Positions 37,376 to 48,700 of a DNA stretch of 64,000 nucleotides are shown here, piece by piece. A program made the translations under genes and the position numbers. Within the stretch, counting starts at the first letter, position 1. Each line of letters starts with the position of its first letter. The notes beneath the pieces are model-generated. The model worked only from the letters and a program-made list of their open reading frames with translations, ran no database searches and had not been told where the DNA came from. Source of the DNA: Strix aluco (Eukaryota > Chordata > Aves > Strigiformes > Strigidae); contig NC_133940.1 of assembly GCF_031877795.1 (NCBI RefSeq), forward strand, positions 12,587,985 to 12,651,984, given 5' to 3'.

Positions 37376-37380
37376 AAACC

Positions 37381-37966
37381 TGTATTGGGTCTGGCTGGGA
37401 TGGAGTTAATTTTCCCCATAGCTGCCCTATTAGTGCTGTGCTGTGTATTGGTAGCTGGAAAGGTGTTGATAACACACCTCCACAGCACCATGCCTGTCCC
37501 TCCAACATCCCCCCACCCTGCACCCCCAAAGGCCAGTAGGCTGGGAGTGGGCAAAATCTTGGGAGGGGACAGAGCCAGGACAGCTCTGACCAGAGGGACA
37601 TTCCATACCATATGACAACAGCTCAGCAATAAAAGCTAAGAGAAAGGAGCCGGGGGGGGGGGGGGGGGGGGGGGCAGGGGGGGGCATTCGATATTACGAC
37701 CTTTGTCTTCCAGAGCAACCACTACATGTACTGAGGCCCTACTTCCCGGGAAGCAGCCGGACATCGCCTGCTGATGGGAAGTAGAGAATAACCTTTTGTT
37801 TTCCCTTGCTTCCGCGCACAGCCGTTACTTTTGCTTTATCAAACTGCCTTTATCTGACCCATGAGTTCTTTTCCATCTTATTTTCTCCCCGCCCATCCTG
37901 CTGAGGGGGGGAGTGATTGAGTGGCTTAGCGGGCACCTGGCGTCCAGCCAAGGTCAACCCACCACA
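37381..37966 (+). repeat. 5' LTR of the ERVL-like provirus
   Basis: It starts TGTATTGGGTCTGG and ends CCACCACA. It carries AATAAA at 37628-37633, then a very long G tract (23 G, CA, 8 G, 37652-37684). The direct duplicate is at 40507-41062. Confidence 0.93.
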
Positions 37967-37974
37967 GTCCTTTC

Positions 37975-37992
37975 TGGCACCCAGCATAGGGC
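37975..37992 (+). other. Degraded primer-binding site of the provirus (tRNA-Lys-like)
   Basis: TGGCACCCAGCATAGGGC lies 8 nt after the 5' LTR. It differs from the lysine-type primer site TGGCGCCCAACGTGGGGC, as I recall it, by four G/A transitions, two of them at CpG positions. The tRNA assignment is tentative. Confidence 0.5.
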
Positions 37993-38229
37993 CCAAAATG
38001 ACAACAGTTTTGTATTAAGCATTTTACAGTTACAGTAGTTATTAAGTGGCAAGCTTCTGTGCAGGTCACAGAGTTTGTTTGCTGCATTGCTTATCTCTTT
38101 ATTTTGCTGAGCCTGGGAACAAGCTCGACTCAGGGAACCCAGCTGCCCAGGAATCCTGGGACTAGCCAGAAGGCAGCGGTTTTGGAGCATTGCCTGAGGA
38201 GGTGGCTCATGCCCAAGAGGCACCATCGT

Positions 38230-39590
38230 ATGAGTTATCAGAAGATGAAAGGTGTTATGTTTTGTTTACTGATGGATCCTGTTGCATTGTAGGAAACCAC
38301 TGGAAGGGGAAAGCTCCTGTGTGGAGTCTCACGTGACAAGTCATCGAAGCCACTGAAGGAGAAGATGAGTCAAGTCAGTTTGCAGTGTGAAAGCCATGCA
38401 ACTAGTCCTAGAGATTGCTGAACAAATGCTGTGGCCAGTACTCTATACTGACTTCTGGATGGTGGCTAATGCCCTGTGGGGGTGGCTACAGCAGTGGAAG
38501 AAGACCAACTGGCAGCACAGGGGTAGACCCATCTGGGCCTGCATTGTGGCAGGACAGCACTGCCCAGGTAGAAAACATTACCCTAAGGGTATACGTCATG
38601 TAGATGCTCACATGCCCAAAAGCCGCATCACTGAAGAACATGGAAACAATGATCAGGTAGATGAGGCTATCAAAATTGAAGTAGCTCAGGTGGACCTGGA
38701 CTGGGAGCGCAAGGGTGAGCTGTTTGTAGCTCAATGGGCCCACGAAACATTGGAACATCTAGCGAGAGATGCAACATACAGATGGGCTTGTGGTCAAGGG
38801 GTGGACCTGACCATGGAAGCAATCACACAGGTCACTCTTGAATGTGAAACATGTGCCGCAATCAAGTGAGCTGGAAGAGTAAAGTCTCCCTGGAACAGAG
38901 GACAGTGGCTGGGTTTTCGATATGGTGAGGCCTGGCAAATTGACTATATGGAACCACTGCCATGAACACACCAAGGCAAGTGCTACATACTCACCATGGT
39001 GGAAGGAACTACTGGTTGGCTAGAAACATATCCTGTAAACCATGCCACTGCCTGAAACACCATCTTAGGCCTTGAAAGGCAAATTTTGTGGCAACATGGT
39101 ACCCCAGAAAGAATCAAATCAGACAATGGAACTAATTTCTGAAATAACCTCATAAACTCCTGGGCTAAGAAACAGCTTTGAGTGTGTGTATCACATCTTT
39201 ATCACCCAGCCTCTGGAAAGATTGAGAGATATAATGGACTGTTAACGACTATGTTGATAGTGTTGGACAATGGGGCATGGAAGCACTGGGATGTAAATTT
39301 AGCAGAAGCCACTTAGCTGATTAACACCAGAGGATTTGCTAACTGTCCTGTTCCTGCCCAAACAAAACTCCTACATACTGGGGGAGAAGATAAGGTCCGG
39401 TAGTGCACATAGGGAAGTGGCTGGGGAAGGCGGTGTGGACTGCTCTTCCCTTGGGAAAAGGCAAATCCATTCATGGGATTGTCTTCACTCAAGGACCTGG
39501 GTGTACTTGGTGGGTAATGCAGAAGGATGGGGAGACCCAGTGTCTGCCTCAAGGAGATTTAACCTTGGGGGAAAAATGATCTGTGATCTC
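38230..39590 (+). pseudogene. Remnant of retroviral pol: RNase H and integrase, broken
   Basis: RNase H landmarks are present: a TDGS catalytic-Asp motif at 38265-38279, LYTD near 38440 and a HVDAH segment near 38600. The longest open piece is 38387-38869 (160 codons). It runs into the integrase HHCC zinc region, with paired His near 38740 and CETC near 38850. Integrase-core landmarks follow: an Asp near 38940, SDNGT near 39120 and an IERYNG Glu near 39224. Several in-frame stops and frame changes separate them, so no functional enzyme is encoded. No env is recognisable. Confidence 0.85.
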
Positions 39591-40506
39591 AGTTGTGTGT
39601 TGTAGGAAGTAACATAGCAGGAACGATCTGAACCAACAAAGAGTGAGTTTCGCAAGGAACATGGCGAGTGCAGTGATGACCCAAACCAAGCCAGTGTTGG
39701 TGCCTAACAATCAAACATGCTGCTTCTCCTGTCCTGAGCACCCATCTTGAAAGATGGGGCTCAAGCCATAGCCTGTTCTTAAGAACATTTGGAGGAGTGG
39801 AGGAAAACTATGGAATGGGAGAACAATATCTATCTGTTAAAGGACAGGGGATAGTTGTTAATAAGAATGTATAAATACAAATCTGAATGTGGGGTATAAA
39901 GATGTGTAAGTATGTAGTATAAGTTGTAATTGCTGGTAAGAAGACATATCAGTAGTTCTCATTCCCTGCGGTCACCTAGTTGCCTGTAAGGAATGTGCTG
40001 AAGTACTTAAAAAATGTCCTCTGTGTTGTACAAATATTATGAAAAGACAGGAAATTTTTATGTATTAGTGAAATATACAGTACTGTGGGATGCAAACATT
40101 TCCTGCTTTATTGCTCTTATACGTGTAATGCAGTAACAGACGGTTGGGTGTTTGGCAGTCTAGCACACATATTTATGGAGCATCTCACTTTAGGGATAAT
40201 GTAAGCAATAAAGCTTTAATCAGCACCCTGAAATATGAGTTGACTGTCAGAAGCTGCTAGATTTTTGTTTATAACACTCATATTCAACTGCCTCCTTCTT
40301 ACTCTCCTTACTTTTTGTGGTTTTACTTCAAAGTTGTAACCTAAAATAACTATTGCTGTATTCGCAGACCTTCTATTTCTATGAGTGTTCACACTTATAT
40401 TAATGTACTATAAATGCAGAAGTTAAAAAAATACTCTTCCATGAAATGGCATGGGAAAACTGAGTGTTCTGATTGAGTAGCAGTGATGCTACATTTTTTC
40501 CCTCAC
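39591..40506 (+). other. Provirus 3' interior, non-coding, lacking a polypurine tract
   Basis: Up to about 39950 the sequence still resembles the non-coding tail of avian ERVL elements. From about 39950 to 40506 it is AT-rich and unlike it. The bases directly before the 3' LTR (TTTTTTCCCTCAC) are pyrimidine-rich, whereas a purine tract is expected. The origin of this part is unknown. Confidence 0.55.
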
Positions 40507-41062
40507 TGTGTCGGGTCTAACTGGGATGGAGTTAATTTTCCCCATAGCTGCCCTATTAGTGCTGTGTATTGGTAGCTGGAAAGGTGTTGATAACACACCT
40601 CCACAGCACCATGCCTGTCCCTCCAACATCCCCCCACCCCGCACCCCCAAAGGCCAGTAGGCTGGGAGTGGGCAAAATCTTGGGAGGGGGCAGAGCCAGG
40701 ACAGCTCTGACCAGAGGGACATTCCATACCATATGACAACAGCTCAGCAATAAAAGCTAAGAGAAAGGAGCGGGGGGGGGCATTCGATATTACGACCTTT
40801 GTCTTCCAGAGCAACCACTACATGTACTGAGGCCCTACTTCCCGGGAAGCAGCCGGACATCGCCTGCTGATGGGAAGTAGAGAATAACCTTTTGTTTTCC
40901 CTTGCTTCCGCGCACAGCCGTTACTTTTGCTTTATCAAACTGCCTTTATCTGACCCATGAGTTCTTTTCCATCTTATTTTCTCCCTGCCCGTCCTGCTGA
41001 GGAGGGGAGCGATTGAGCGGCTTAGCAGGCACCTGGCGTCCAGCCAAGGTCAACCCACTACA
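40507..41062 (+). repeat. 3' LTR of the ERVL-like provirus
   Basis: It starts TGTGTCGGGTCTAA and ends CCACTACA. AATAAA is at 40749-40754. The G tract is only 9 nt (40772-40780), against 23+8 in the 5' copy. It is otherwise about 97-98 percent identical to the 5' LTR by eye. Confidence 0.93.
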
Positions 41063-41067
41063 AAACC

Positions 41068-42009
41068 TATTTTGTATTTTTAGTCAAGTAATAAGCTGGT
41101 ATGAAGACAGCCAAGCTAGGAGGACCGGGGGAGTTGCAGAACCAGACATTTCCAGGCTGTTTTTTTAACCCTACTTGCGTGGTACCATTAACATCTTATT
41201 GATGGTGGTTTGAAACGTTTTTCTGGTAACGGTCCAGCTGCAATGGGCCAGCGTCCATATCAGAGAAAGCACTTTCACACCTGGCAAAAGCTGCACTCAC
41301 CCTCCTGTTTGCTCTCCAGAAAATGGCAAACAAGTGAACACACACATACAGTGAACTACCATTCCTCCCCCCCATTTTTGGCTGGACCCATCACCCAGTT
41401 CCTGTCCTGCCTGGTTCTTGTGTATCACTTTAAACATGCAAGACCCATCAGCTCAAAACCAGGTCAATGCCAGGGGGCCACCACCACTGCTGTTTAACAG
41501 GTTTTCAGCCCTGGCGATGCAATGCATTCCCCTCCAGAGGAGTTTCTCACGAAGCTCTTCAGCAGCCTCACGGAGGAGCGGGCACACCACCCAGCCCCTG
41601 CGGACAGCCCAAGCAGGGTTCACTTTCGTAAACACAACAACGCAACAGGCTCCGCAAGGGACCTCGGGCCCTTTCTTCTTAAGGATGTTGCTTCTGCAAA
41701 TAAAGTCTGCAAAAGAAAATTCTTCCGAGGAGCTTTTATTCTTTCTCGCAACCCACAAGAGAGGGAGGGAGTTCCCTCCAGCACGCAGCAGTACCGTGAG
41801 CTCGTCCCACCAGCCTGCAGACGCCGGTGTGGCTGCAGGAGGCTCCGTGGCAGTACCCATCCCACAGAAAGGGACATGGAGGCTGCTGGGCCATTGCTCT
41901 GCCCGCACACGGCCCCCTGCACACCGGCGGCACCTCTCTTCCCACAGGGAACGCAGTGTCGGCCGACCGCTTTTTCTTTTTTATTTCTTAAATCCACCCG
42001 GAGAACAGC
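41068..42009. other. Upstream flank of the PICALM-like CpG island
   Basis: GC content rises toward the island. Long open frames on both strands from about 41400 onward are expected in CpG-rich sequence and show no domain. No exon is called. Confidence 0.55.
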
Positions 42010-42073
42010 GAGCCGGCGGAGAAGGCGGCTCCCGCCGTGAGACCGAGAGGCCCCCGCGCCGCCGGGCGCTCGC

Positions 42074-42081
42074 TGACGTCG
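42074..42081 (+). promoter_or_regulatory. CRE-like element
   Basis: TGACGTCG is one base off the palindromic cAMP-response element TGACGTCA. It lies inside the CpG island about 540 nt upstream of the ATG. Function is inferred from the motif only. Confidence 0.35.
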
Positions 42082-42240
42082 CGGGTGACGGAGGCGCCCC
42101 CCAGGGCACGCGGCCGCACCGAGCGCGCCTTCCCGCCACGCGCCCCCGCCGGGGGGCTGCAGCGCGCGCCGCCCAACCCTCGGGCGCGGGGCGGGCGGGA
42201 GCGGGGGGCGGGCGCGCGGTCACCTGACGCCGCCGCCGCG

Positions 42241-42255
42241 GCCGCCGCCATTTTG
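42241..42255 (+). promoter_or_regulatory. YY1-type initiator-proximal motif
   Basis: GCCGCCGCCATTTTG contains the full YY1 consensus (AAAATGGCGGC on the other strand). In CpG-island promoters this motif typically sits just downstream of the start site, which would put transcription initiation shortly before it. Confidence 0.5.
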
Positions 42256-42268
42256 TCTGGGAGTGTAA

Positions 42269-42274
42269 ATGTGA
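42269..42274 (+). promoter_or_regulatory. Start-stop upstream ORF (ATG TGA) in the probable 5' UTR
   Basis: An ATG immediately followed by TGA lies about 350 nt upstream of the coding ATG, just after the YY1 motif. Its start context is weak (T at -3). I see no other ATG between it and 42620. Whether it is transcribed depends on the start site. Confidence 0.45.
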
Positions 42275-42619
42275 AAGGGAAAGCCGGAGCGCAGCCCGCG
42301 GGAGGAGGCAGAGGAGAGCGGGGCCGGGCGCGGCCAGCCGAGCCGGCGGGGCCGGGAGGCGAGGGGTCGCCGCCGCGCCGCAGAGCAGCGGGAAGAGCCC
42401 CGCCGTCGCCGCGGCGGCCGTCGAGAGGAGCCGGTGAGGCGGAGCCCGGCGAGGACTCGCCGGTCGCCCTCGCCGCATCGGAGGGGGCTGCCGGCGCCCT
42501 TCCCCGGGGACGCTGCGCTAGCCCCCACCCCGCCCCGGCCGCGGGGGAGCCGCTGCCCCGGCCTTGCTGCCCGCCGCGGCGGGTCCGCGGGGGGAGCCGC
42601 CGGCAGGGCCGCGCCGACG

Positions 42620-42749
42620 ATGTCGGGGCAGTCGATCACCGACCGCATCACGGCGGCGCAGCACAGCGTCACCGGCTCGGCCGTCGCCAAAGCTGTCTGC
42701 AAGGCGACGACCCACGAGGTGATGGGCCCCAAGAAGAAGCACCTGGACT
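42620..42749 (+). CDS. PICALM-like exon 1 (start of ANTH domain, PIP2-binding lysines)
   Basis: The exon encodes [19 protein letters not shown], then [19 protein letters not shown]28, K38, K40 and H41 of the family phosphoinositide pocket are at their standard positions. The ATG is chosen because MSGQ is the invariant family N-terminus and A is at -3. The frame stays open upstream without a stop inside the CpG island. The donor is GACT|GTGAGT. Confidence 0.96.
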
Positions 42750-45700
42750 GTGAGTAGGACCCCGCGGTGGCCGCCTGCGGCCTGCGCCCCGGGGCGGGGG
42801 TTGGCTGGGGTGGGCCCGCCGTTGGCCCGCCGGCAGCCGCTGTGAACCGCGGGGCAGCCGCTGTGGGCTCGCAGCCCTCCTGCTGCGGGCGGTGGCGGCG
42901 GAGGGGAGAGCCAAGTGCGGCCGCTTGCACCTTGGAGAGCGGGGGGAGGGTGTCGCCTAAAGCTGGGTGAACCTGACTGGTTTGCTCTTCGAAACTTATT
43001 TTACACGTGGAAGGAGTGAGCTTTGTAACACCCTGTCGCGCCCGGGAAACAAAAATATTCCAACCTTGTGAACTCTTCCCGATGAGAGCTTCTTAGTTTA
43101 TGTGCTCTGGATGCAGCAGTGCTTATTAATCCGGCACCTGGGGAAAAGGTGGATTAAGTGGTGTGCTCTTACTGTTGTGAGCAAGGAGTTAAAATTTTAA
43201 GCGCTCCTCCGTCCTTCTCTGTATCTGGTGGAGTGCAGCCGTTTAAATATTTCTGACGTTTCCCGAAAAATCATAGCTTGTCTTGCAGCTCTTGAAGCGA
43301 GGTAAAGGGAAGGGCGAAGGTGGACCAATACATCTCTCCAGAACGAGAGTATGTTGCCGCTGATATATTTAAACTTAATATGTTAAAACTCCTTTCTATG
43401 TACCAAAAGATGCAGAAAGCTACCCTTGATATTTACAGAAGTATCAGTGGTGTTGCTTTGCTTCAGGTTTTAGTAACTGGATAGCAGTTGAAGTTACTGT
43501 TTGCTCAAAAGTGCACTGAATGCTTCAAACCTTGTATGTGGTGCAGTTTACCCGTTCACTGTCTATTGACAGTGAAGTAAGCGTGTGTGTGTCCATTAGG
43601 GAGAGGAAAGAAGACATGAAGCTTTATGCTGGTTTCTTCAAAGTCAAGGGAGCAGGCTGGTAGTTTTGCAGGACTTGTTCAAGTTGGTGGTACTAAGGGG
43701 AGTCTGCTGTTCAAGCTTTCAGAAGAAGCATACTCGGTTGTATTGTTTGAGGATAGTTTGGCTCTCTGATGCTTGTCTGTTAATACAGACTTCTTGTGTG
43801 AGAGCTTTTGATGTAGATCAAAGTTAAAAACAACAAAATAGGTATCTCGTTTGTTACTGATCTGACCAAGTGGAATCCAGCTACGGTAGTGAATATTGTA
43901 GCCACTGTGTTGAAATTAAAAACCTTAAAATTGGGTAACTGGCAATTTTCTTTTTTTTTAAAGATACCTTTTTAAAGTTATCTTGTCTTGTGTCTGTGGT
44001 AGAACAACTTAATGAGGTAACCCTTGCATCCAGAAATGGCAACATAACAGGAAGCCAGAAAGTGGTGACAGTTTGCTCAATAGTTAGAAAGCTTTTGAAG
44101 CTTAAAAGGTACAGGATATTGTTTGAAGATGTCCTTAATGTCATCTGCTATAAGCTGCACCCACAAAACAAGAAAGTGGAAACCTGGAAAAAGTCTTGAG
44201 AACACCATAAACTGAGCTTGCCTTTGTCTGTCCTTGCCTTTTGAATATCCTTTGATACAAACCTGTTGAGAGCTGTCAGTCTCCCCTTCTGTCCAGATGA
44301 ATTTTGTGTTTTGGTGTAATTCACTTTCTCAGACTTTGGTCTCAGACAAACAAAAAGCTTGTTGTTCTGACCTGGTATCTGAAATAGAGGAATGTGTTGG
44401 TGAGGTGGGGGAAAAAAGATGTGAAATATGGTACCACATATATCTCTGTAAGGGGTTAAAAAAAAAAATCCCAATGAACATTCTCCAGTCTTCATTGAGT
44501 ATACCCAGGTGCTGCTTTTCAAACATCTGCTGGCCTTTCTGTGATACTTGTTATTTTTTCCCTTGTACACAAAACTTGTATTAAATGCAGGCAGGTAAGA
44601 TACTAGTTTAAGTACTGTAATCTCTGGGAAAATCACACAACGTATTTTCAAAGATACGGTGCGAGTACTTTTCAACTCAAGTAAATTATGAAGGAAGACG
44701 TAGCTTGGATTTAATGCAAAACACTGGTAGTTGCACTTTGGTCGCTACATGTGTGTGTCATTCAAAATGCTACACCATCTGGTATTACTTGTAATTGCTG
44801 CTCAAGAAAAAGCTTCACCAAGAACATGTTTTTGAGAGCTGCTGTAGTTGCATCAGGGATTGTGGAGGAGTATCAGTTTGTGCACTCTATTCAGATTAAT
44901 TCTTAAAATGCCCTTATTGCCAAGCTTCCTCAGCAAGAAAAACTATAATATTACAATATGGATATTTATGGAAAGATGTTACACATGCAGTGTGTGAACT
45001 AGTATTTAAGAGTTTTGGGTTTTGTCTGGCTACTAACTGCTGAGTTGTATTTTTCTTGAAGAGCAGAAAAAAACACAAAAAAACTCCCAAACCATAATCT
45101 ATGTCAATGGGAATACTTGGGTTTTTTTCCTTTTAAATAGGTCACGGTGTCCTAAATAAGTCAGCAGATCTATTTCTGTAGTATTTTGTAATATTTTAGG
45201 ATAATATAAAATGTTATACAGAGGCTGATCTTTTCTTTTAGTGGAGCACCTGAAGGTCTTCTCTTCTTTCCCAGTGTGGGTCCTCTCACTTCCCCTCAGC
45301 CTCCTGAGTTTGGGTTGCAGTGGAGTGGGGCTAGATGCTGCTTTTGGTGACGTATCTCTTCTTGACTAACTATTGAAAAGCCATAATAAAAAAGTAATAA
45401 ATTAAAGCTGTAGCCAGGTTGGTAACTGGCAGAGTAGACTTTTGTGTAGACCAAATTTTAGGAAAATACAACCCCCTAAATTGATTGCATCTTAAATGTT
45501 TAAATGAACATAGTAATAAAGAAAAAAAACTTGTTTCACTTGTATACAGCCCACTTAAGAAGCGCAGGGGAGGGGAAGGTAGTTAATATTACTCATCAGA
45601 ACTTAAAACTCCTGTACATATACAAACTTTGAAAGTCTTGTAAGAAGTGATAATTCGGGTACTGCAAAATTGTATTATGTAACAGAATTAAGCTCTTAAG

Positions 45701-48700
45701 CCTTTTGCTTTAGGAGAAAGTTCAGGTCTCCACAAAATCATCACAAACTTCTAAGTTTTGCCAATAACGTGATGTTATGACTATCAGTTTTGGGTTGTTT
45801 TTGTCCCTGTTCTTACTTTTCCAGCTAGAGCTCATGACTGTCAGGTGAATGCTGATGCAGTGTGGTTTTTGCAGAGATATGTAAGTTGTGATACAATAGG
45901 AAGAAATACTCTTGAACTCTCCTACAGGCAGTAAGGTGGCTGTCTTTAAGTTGAAGCTCTTTAGTTATCTGTGAAGATTTTCAGTACTGTAATTGAGGAA
46001 GTTTGACTTGAACAAAAAATAGTTAATGTTTTTGTAATCTATAAATGTGGGTTTTGTTTAGAAGTTGCTTAAAGCTTTTTAAAAAACTTTATGGGCCATC
46101 ATGTATACTTGTTCAGTGGGGGAGTAAGACAGAATAGCTGAATTACATTGCTTCTGCTGAAGTAACTTAAGGTCAGATTTAGCCGTTATGTAAATGAAAT
46201 TTAAAGATTGCTATTAAATCTGCACTATAAGAGCACATGGGCATAAAAATATTTCTTGCTATCAGTCAGGTGCTGTCTTTTAATTACATCTTCCAGCAAG
46301 AATTGTTGCATTCCTTAGGCTACATTGACAAAGTTTGCTGAAGTGGTTCTTTTGCTTTATATTTTTGTAATCTGTAGTTTATGGTGCAACTTCCAAAAAG
46401 AAAATGTAATTATTTTTTTTTCCAGGACTGCTAGGGTTAAGGAAAGTGGTCCTAATTCTTACATCTGTCCTAGAGCAGTTTGAGTCCTGTGACAAAACGG
46501 AAGAAATGTGGGAATATTAAACCATTATGGTTGTCTTTAACTTACGTATTTACAGTTCTCTTGAGAGAGATATTCCTGAATCAAGAAAATTATGACTTTC
46601 TTGTTACTTGAAAGTGGAAAAGTGTCAGGTTTTGTCAGTGCCTGGCTGATAATTTTACAAAAGCCTGAAATATATAATTTTTTTTCTAATATCTGGATTT
46701 ATGCATGCTGCTCTCCAAAGAGTTGTATGGTTTCATAGATGATGTGCCAGTATTTCAGATAAGCTCTGGAAGAGACATTCTAATACTCTTCTAGGCAGTG
46801 AGATTTCTACAGCTTTTCCAGGCTGCTTGAAAATGCCTGTGGTACTCTTATGGTTTAAAGTGGTTTGACTTTTTTTTTTCTTTTCCTGCGTGATGTTAAC
46901 ATGTTTCTAAATTCCATTCTAGAAATAGCACCACAGTTTCCCTTGCTGCAGTTGAAATGATTCCTCTGGGTAATTGGCAAAATGCTTTGAGTTGTAAAGT
47001 GTTTATATAAGTAGTGTGATAAGAAAATGAGCATCACTTGCCCTACACATTTCCAGTTTTCACTGCCAACATCCATGTTGCAGTTGCCCAGCTGTCTCTC
47101 AGGTGCATGTGTTCCTTTATATTTCCGGATGTATGGTGTTAATAGCCTTTTCTTCCTTTGCTGCCAGCTGTAACAGATCCATACAGTTGTTTCTATGTAG
47201 ATATTCCTATTGTAGACTTAGAAGAATCATAATAGAGAAATGACACTTGCTTTTTTTTATGCATCTCAATTACTAGTATTCAAATGTGATGATAGCTTTA
47301 TTACTGGTTGTGAAATAATAATAGAAAAAATTGCCCTGAGTTGCCTTATTAAAGAGTCTTTTTAAACTTATATTTTTGCAAGACACTCTTAAAGTCCAGT
47401 TTTGGTCTATAAAATGCACTAACATTTTTTTCCCACTGTTCATTCTTAGTTTAGTATTTTAGAGGTGTTTTGTTTGCCTAGGTGTGTGTTCTTCTGTACT
47501 GGCAACTGTGGCTTATGTGTTTGTGCATTCAAGAAGATTTTGAAACCAAAGACCACAATTGTGCTAAGTGTCCTCAATAAAAATTGTCTTCAGGGGAGCC
47601 AGTATGTGTTGTCTCCAGCATGTGTCTAAAGTGCGTGGGACTTGCAGCTCACTCAGGTCCTCTAACCTCAAGCACAGCTTGAATTAGACTCTGAGTATTC
47701 CTTTTGGTTGCCTTTTAAAATGGTCAGGCTCGTACCTTACAGAAGCGAGTAGCACACGCTAGAAAACCTTACTAGCGCTTTTACAGAATTACTGGAACTG
47801 TGCTTTTCAATCACATGGAACCACACTGTAGAATAAAACAGTAACACATGAGCTTCTGAAATGCACCAGAGGTCTGTGAACTTCCACTCTATTACTGGCA
47901 CTTGATGGAAGACTGCTTTGTAGGCCAAAGCAGAAGGCAGTTGATCCCTTTTGAAGGGGAGCATCATCTGGATGGTTTTTTGTGGTAATAAACCTTTATG
48001 ATGGTATGATAAGCCAAAGGTTTTTTTTTTTTATGGATATGTGGCTTAAGGAGAGGTGATCAGTTACAACATTTGATATAGTTGCTAACAGGAGGATTTC
48101 TGTCACATTGTGCCTGAGCAGCACTACAAGAACACATTTGATACCAGTCTTAGACATAAGTATATGCAAGGGATCTCCCACGTGTTCAGCATCATCTTAG
48201 GGTGTACTGGAATAGCTGCTGGTAGTAGACCTTATCTGAGGGAAGGTGACAAGATCAAAGTCTCTGGAGAGTGCTGGCAAAATATGAATGAAATTAGCTT
48301 GGCTAATTTGACTTGAGAGCAGAAAGTTTTTTGTTTTTAATCTGATCTTCCCTCCTGGTTTCATCTATTCTTTAATAACCACTCTTAATATTGAAAATCT
48401 TCAGTGAAAAATTTGACTTGCTTAGTGGTCATGTGAAGAAAAAGGACTTCGTGCACAAATAATATTTTCAATAGGCTGTCTGTGTGGTCTTTGACCTTAT
48501 CAGATCAATGGAATTTCTTTAACTGTTACCTAGTAGGTAACATATTATAGGTATGGCTAGGTACAGAGTTTGTGGAGGTTTTGTTGGCATTTTCGTTGGT
48601 TGGTGTTTAGAAACTGACAGTAGGACTTGGTAACAGTTCTGTAACATTTCTGTGGTGCTTACAGACACTTTGGTTACATGAAGAATACTAAGCAAGATCT

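Larger units (their letters stand above)
37376..41067 (+). mobile_element. ERVL-like (class III) endogenous retrovirus, internally deleted, with 5-bp target-site duplication
   Basis: Two direct LTRs (37381-37966 and 40507-41062), each TG...CA, are flanked by AAACC at 37376-37380 and again at 41063-41067, a 5-bp target duplication as expected for ERVL. The LTRs differ by about a dozen substitutions, all transitions by eye, plus a short insertion/deletion and a poly-G length difference, so insertion is fairly old. The 2.54-kb interior has no recognisable gag, protease or reverse transcriptase. Only a stop-broken RNase H/integrase segment remains, so it cannot be autonomous. Orientation matches the neighbouring genes. 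It lies about 1 kb upstream of the PICALM-like CpG island. Confidence 0.9.
42010..42960 (+). promoter_or_regulatory. CpG-island promoter and 5' UTR of the PICALM-like gene
   Basis: Extremely GC- and CpG-rich sequence surrounds the first coding exon and ends abruptly near 42960. It contains clustered GC boxes (GGGCGGG-type, 42186-42216), a CRE-like TGACGTCG (42074-42081) and a YY1-type motif (42244-42255). There is no TATA box in a sensible place, so initiation is probably dispersed. The start site is inferred to lie near 42200-42250. Confidence 0.85.

Noticed and set aside
40507-41062. Treating the right LTR as an independent solo LTR
   Set aside because: It has no target-site duplication of its own (CTCAC before, AAACC after), while AAACC matches the flank of the left LTR. 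One provirus with both LTRs explains this better.
41418-42227. 269-codon plus-strand frame running into the CpG island
   Set aside because: The second half is Arg/Ala/Gly/Pro-rich translation of CpG-island sequence, where stops are rare. No domain is present, and it ends before the real ATG in a different frame.
43555-43576. 9-bp-arm hairpin TTCACTGTC-TATT-GACAGTGAA in intron 1
   Set aside because: The arms are short enough to occur by chance several times in a window of this size.
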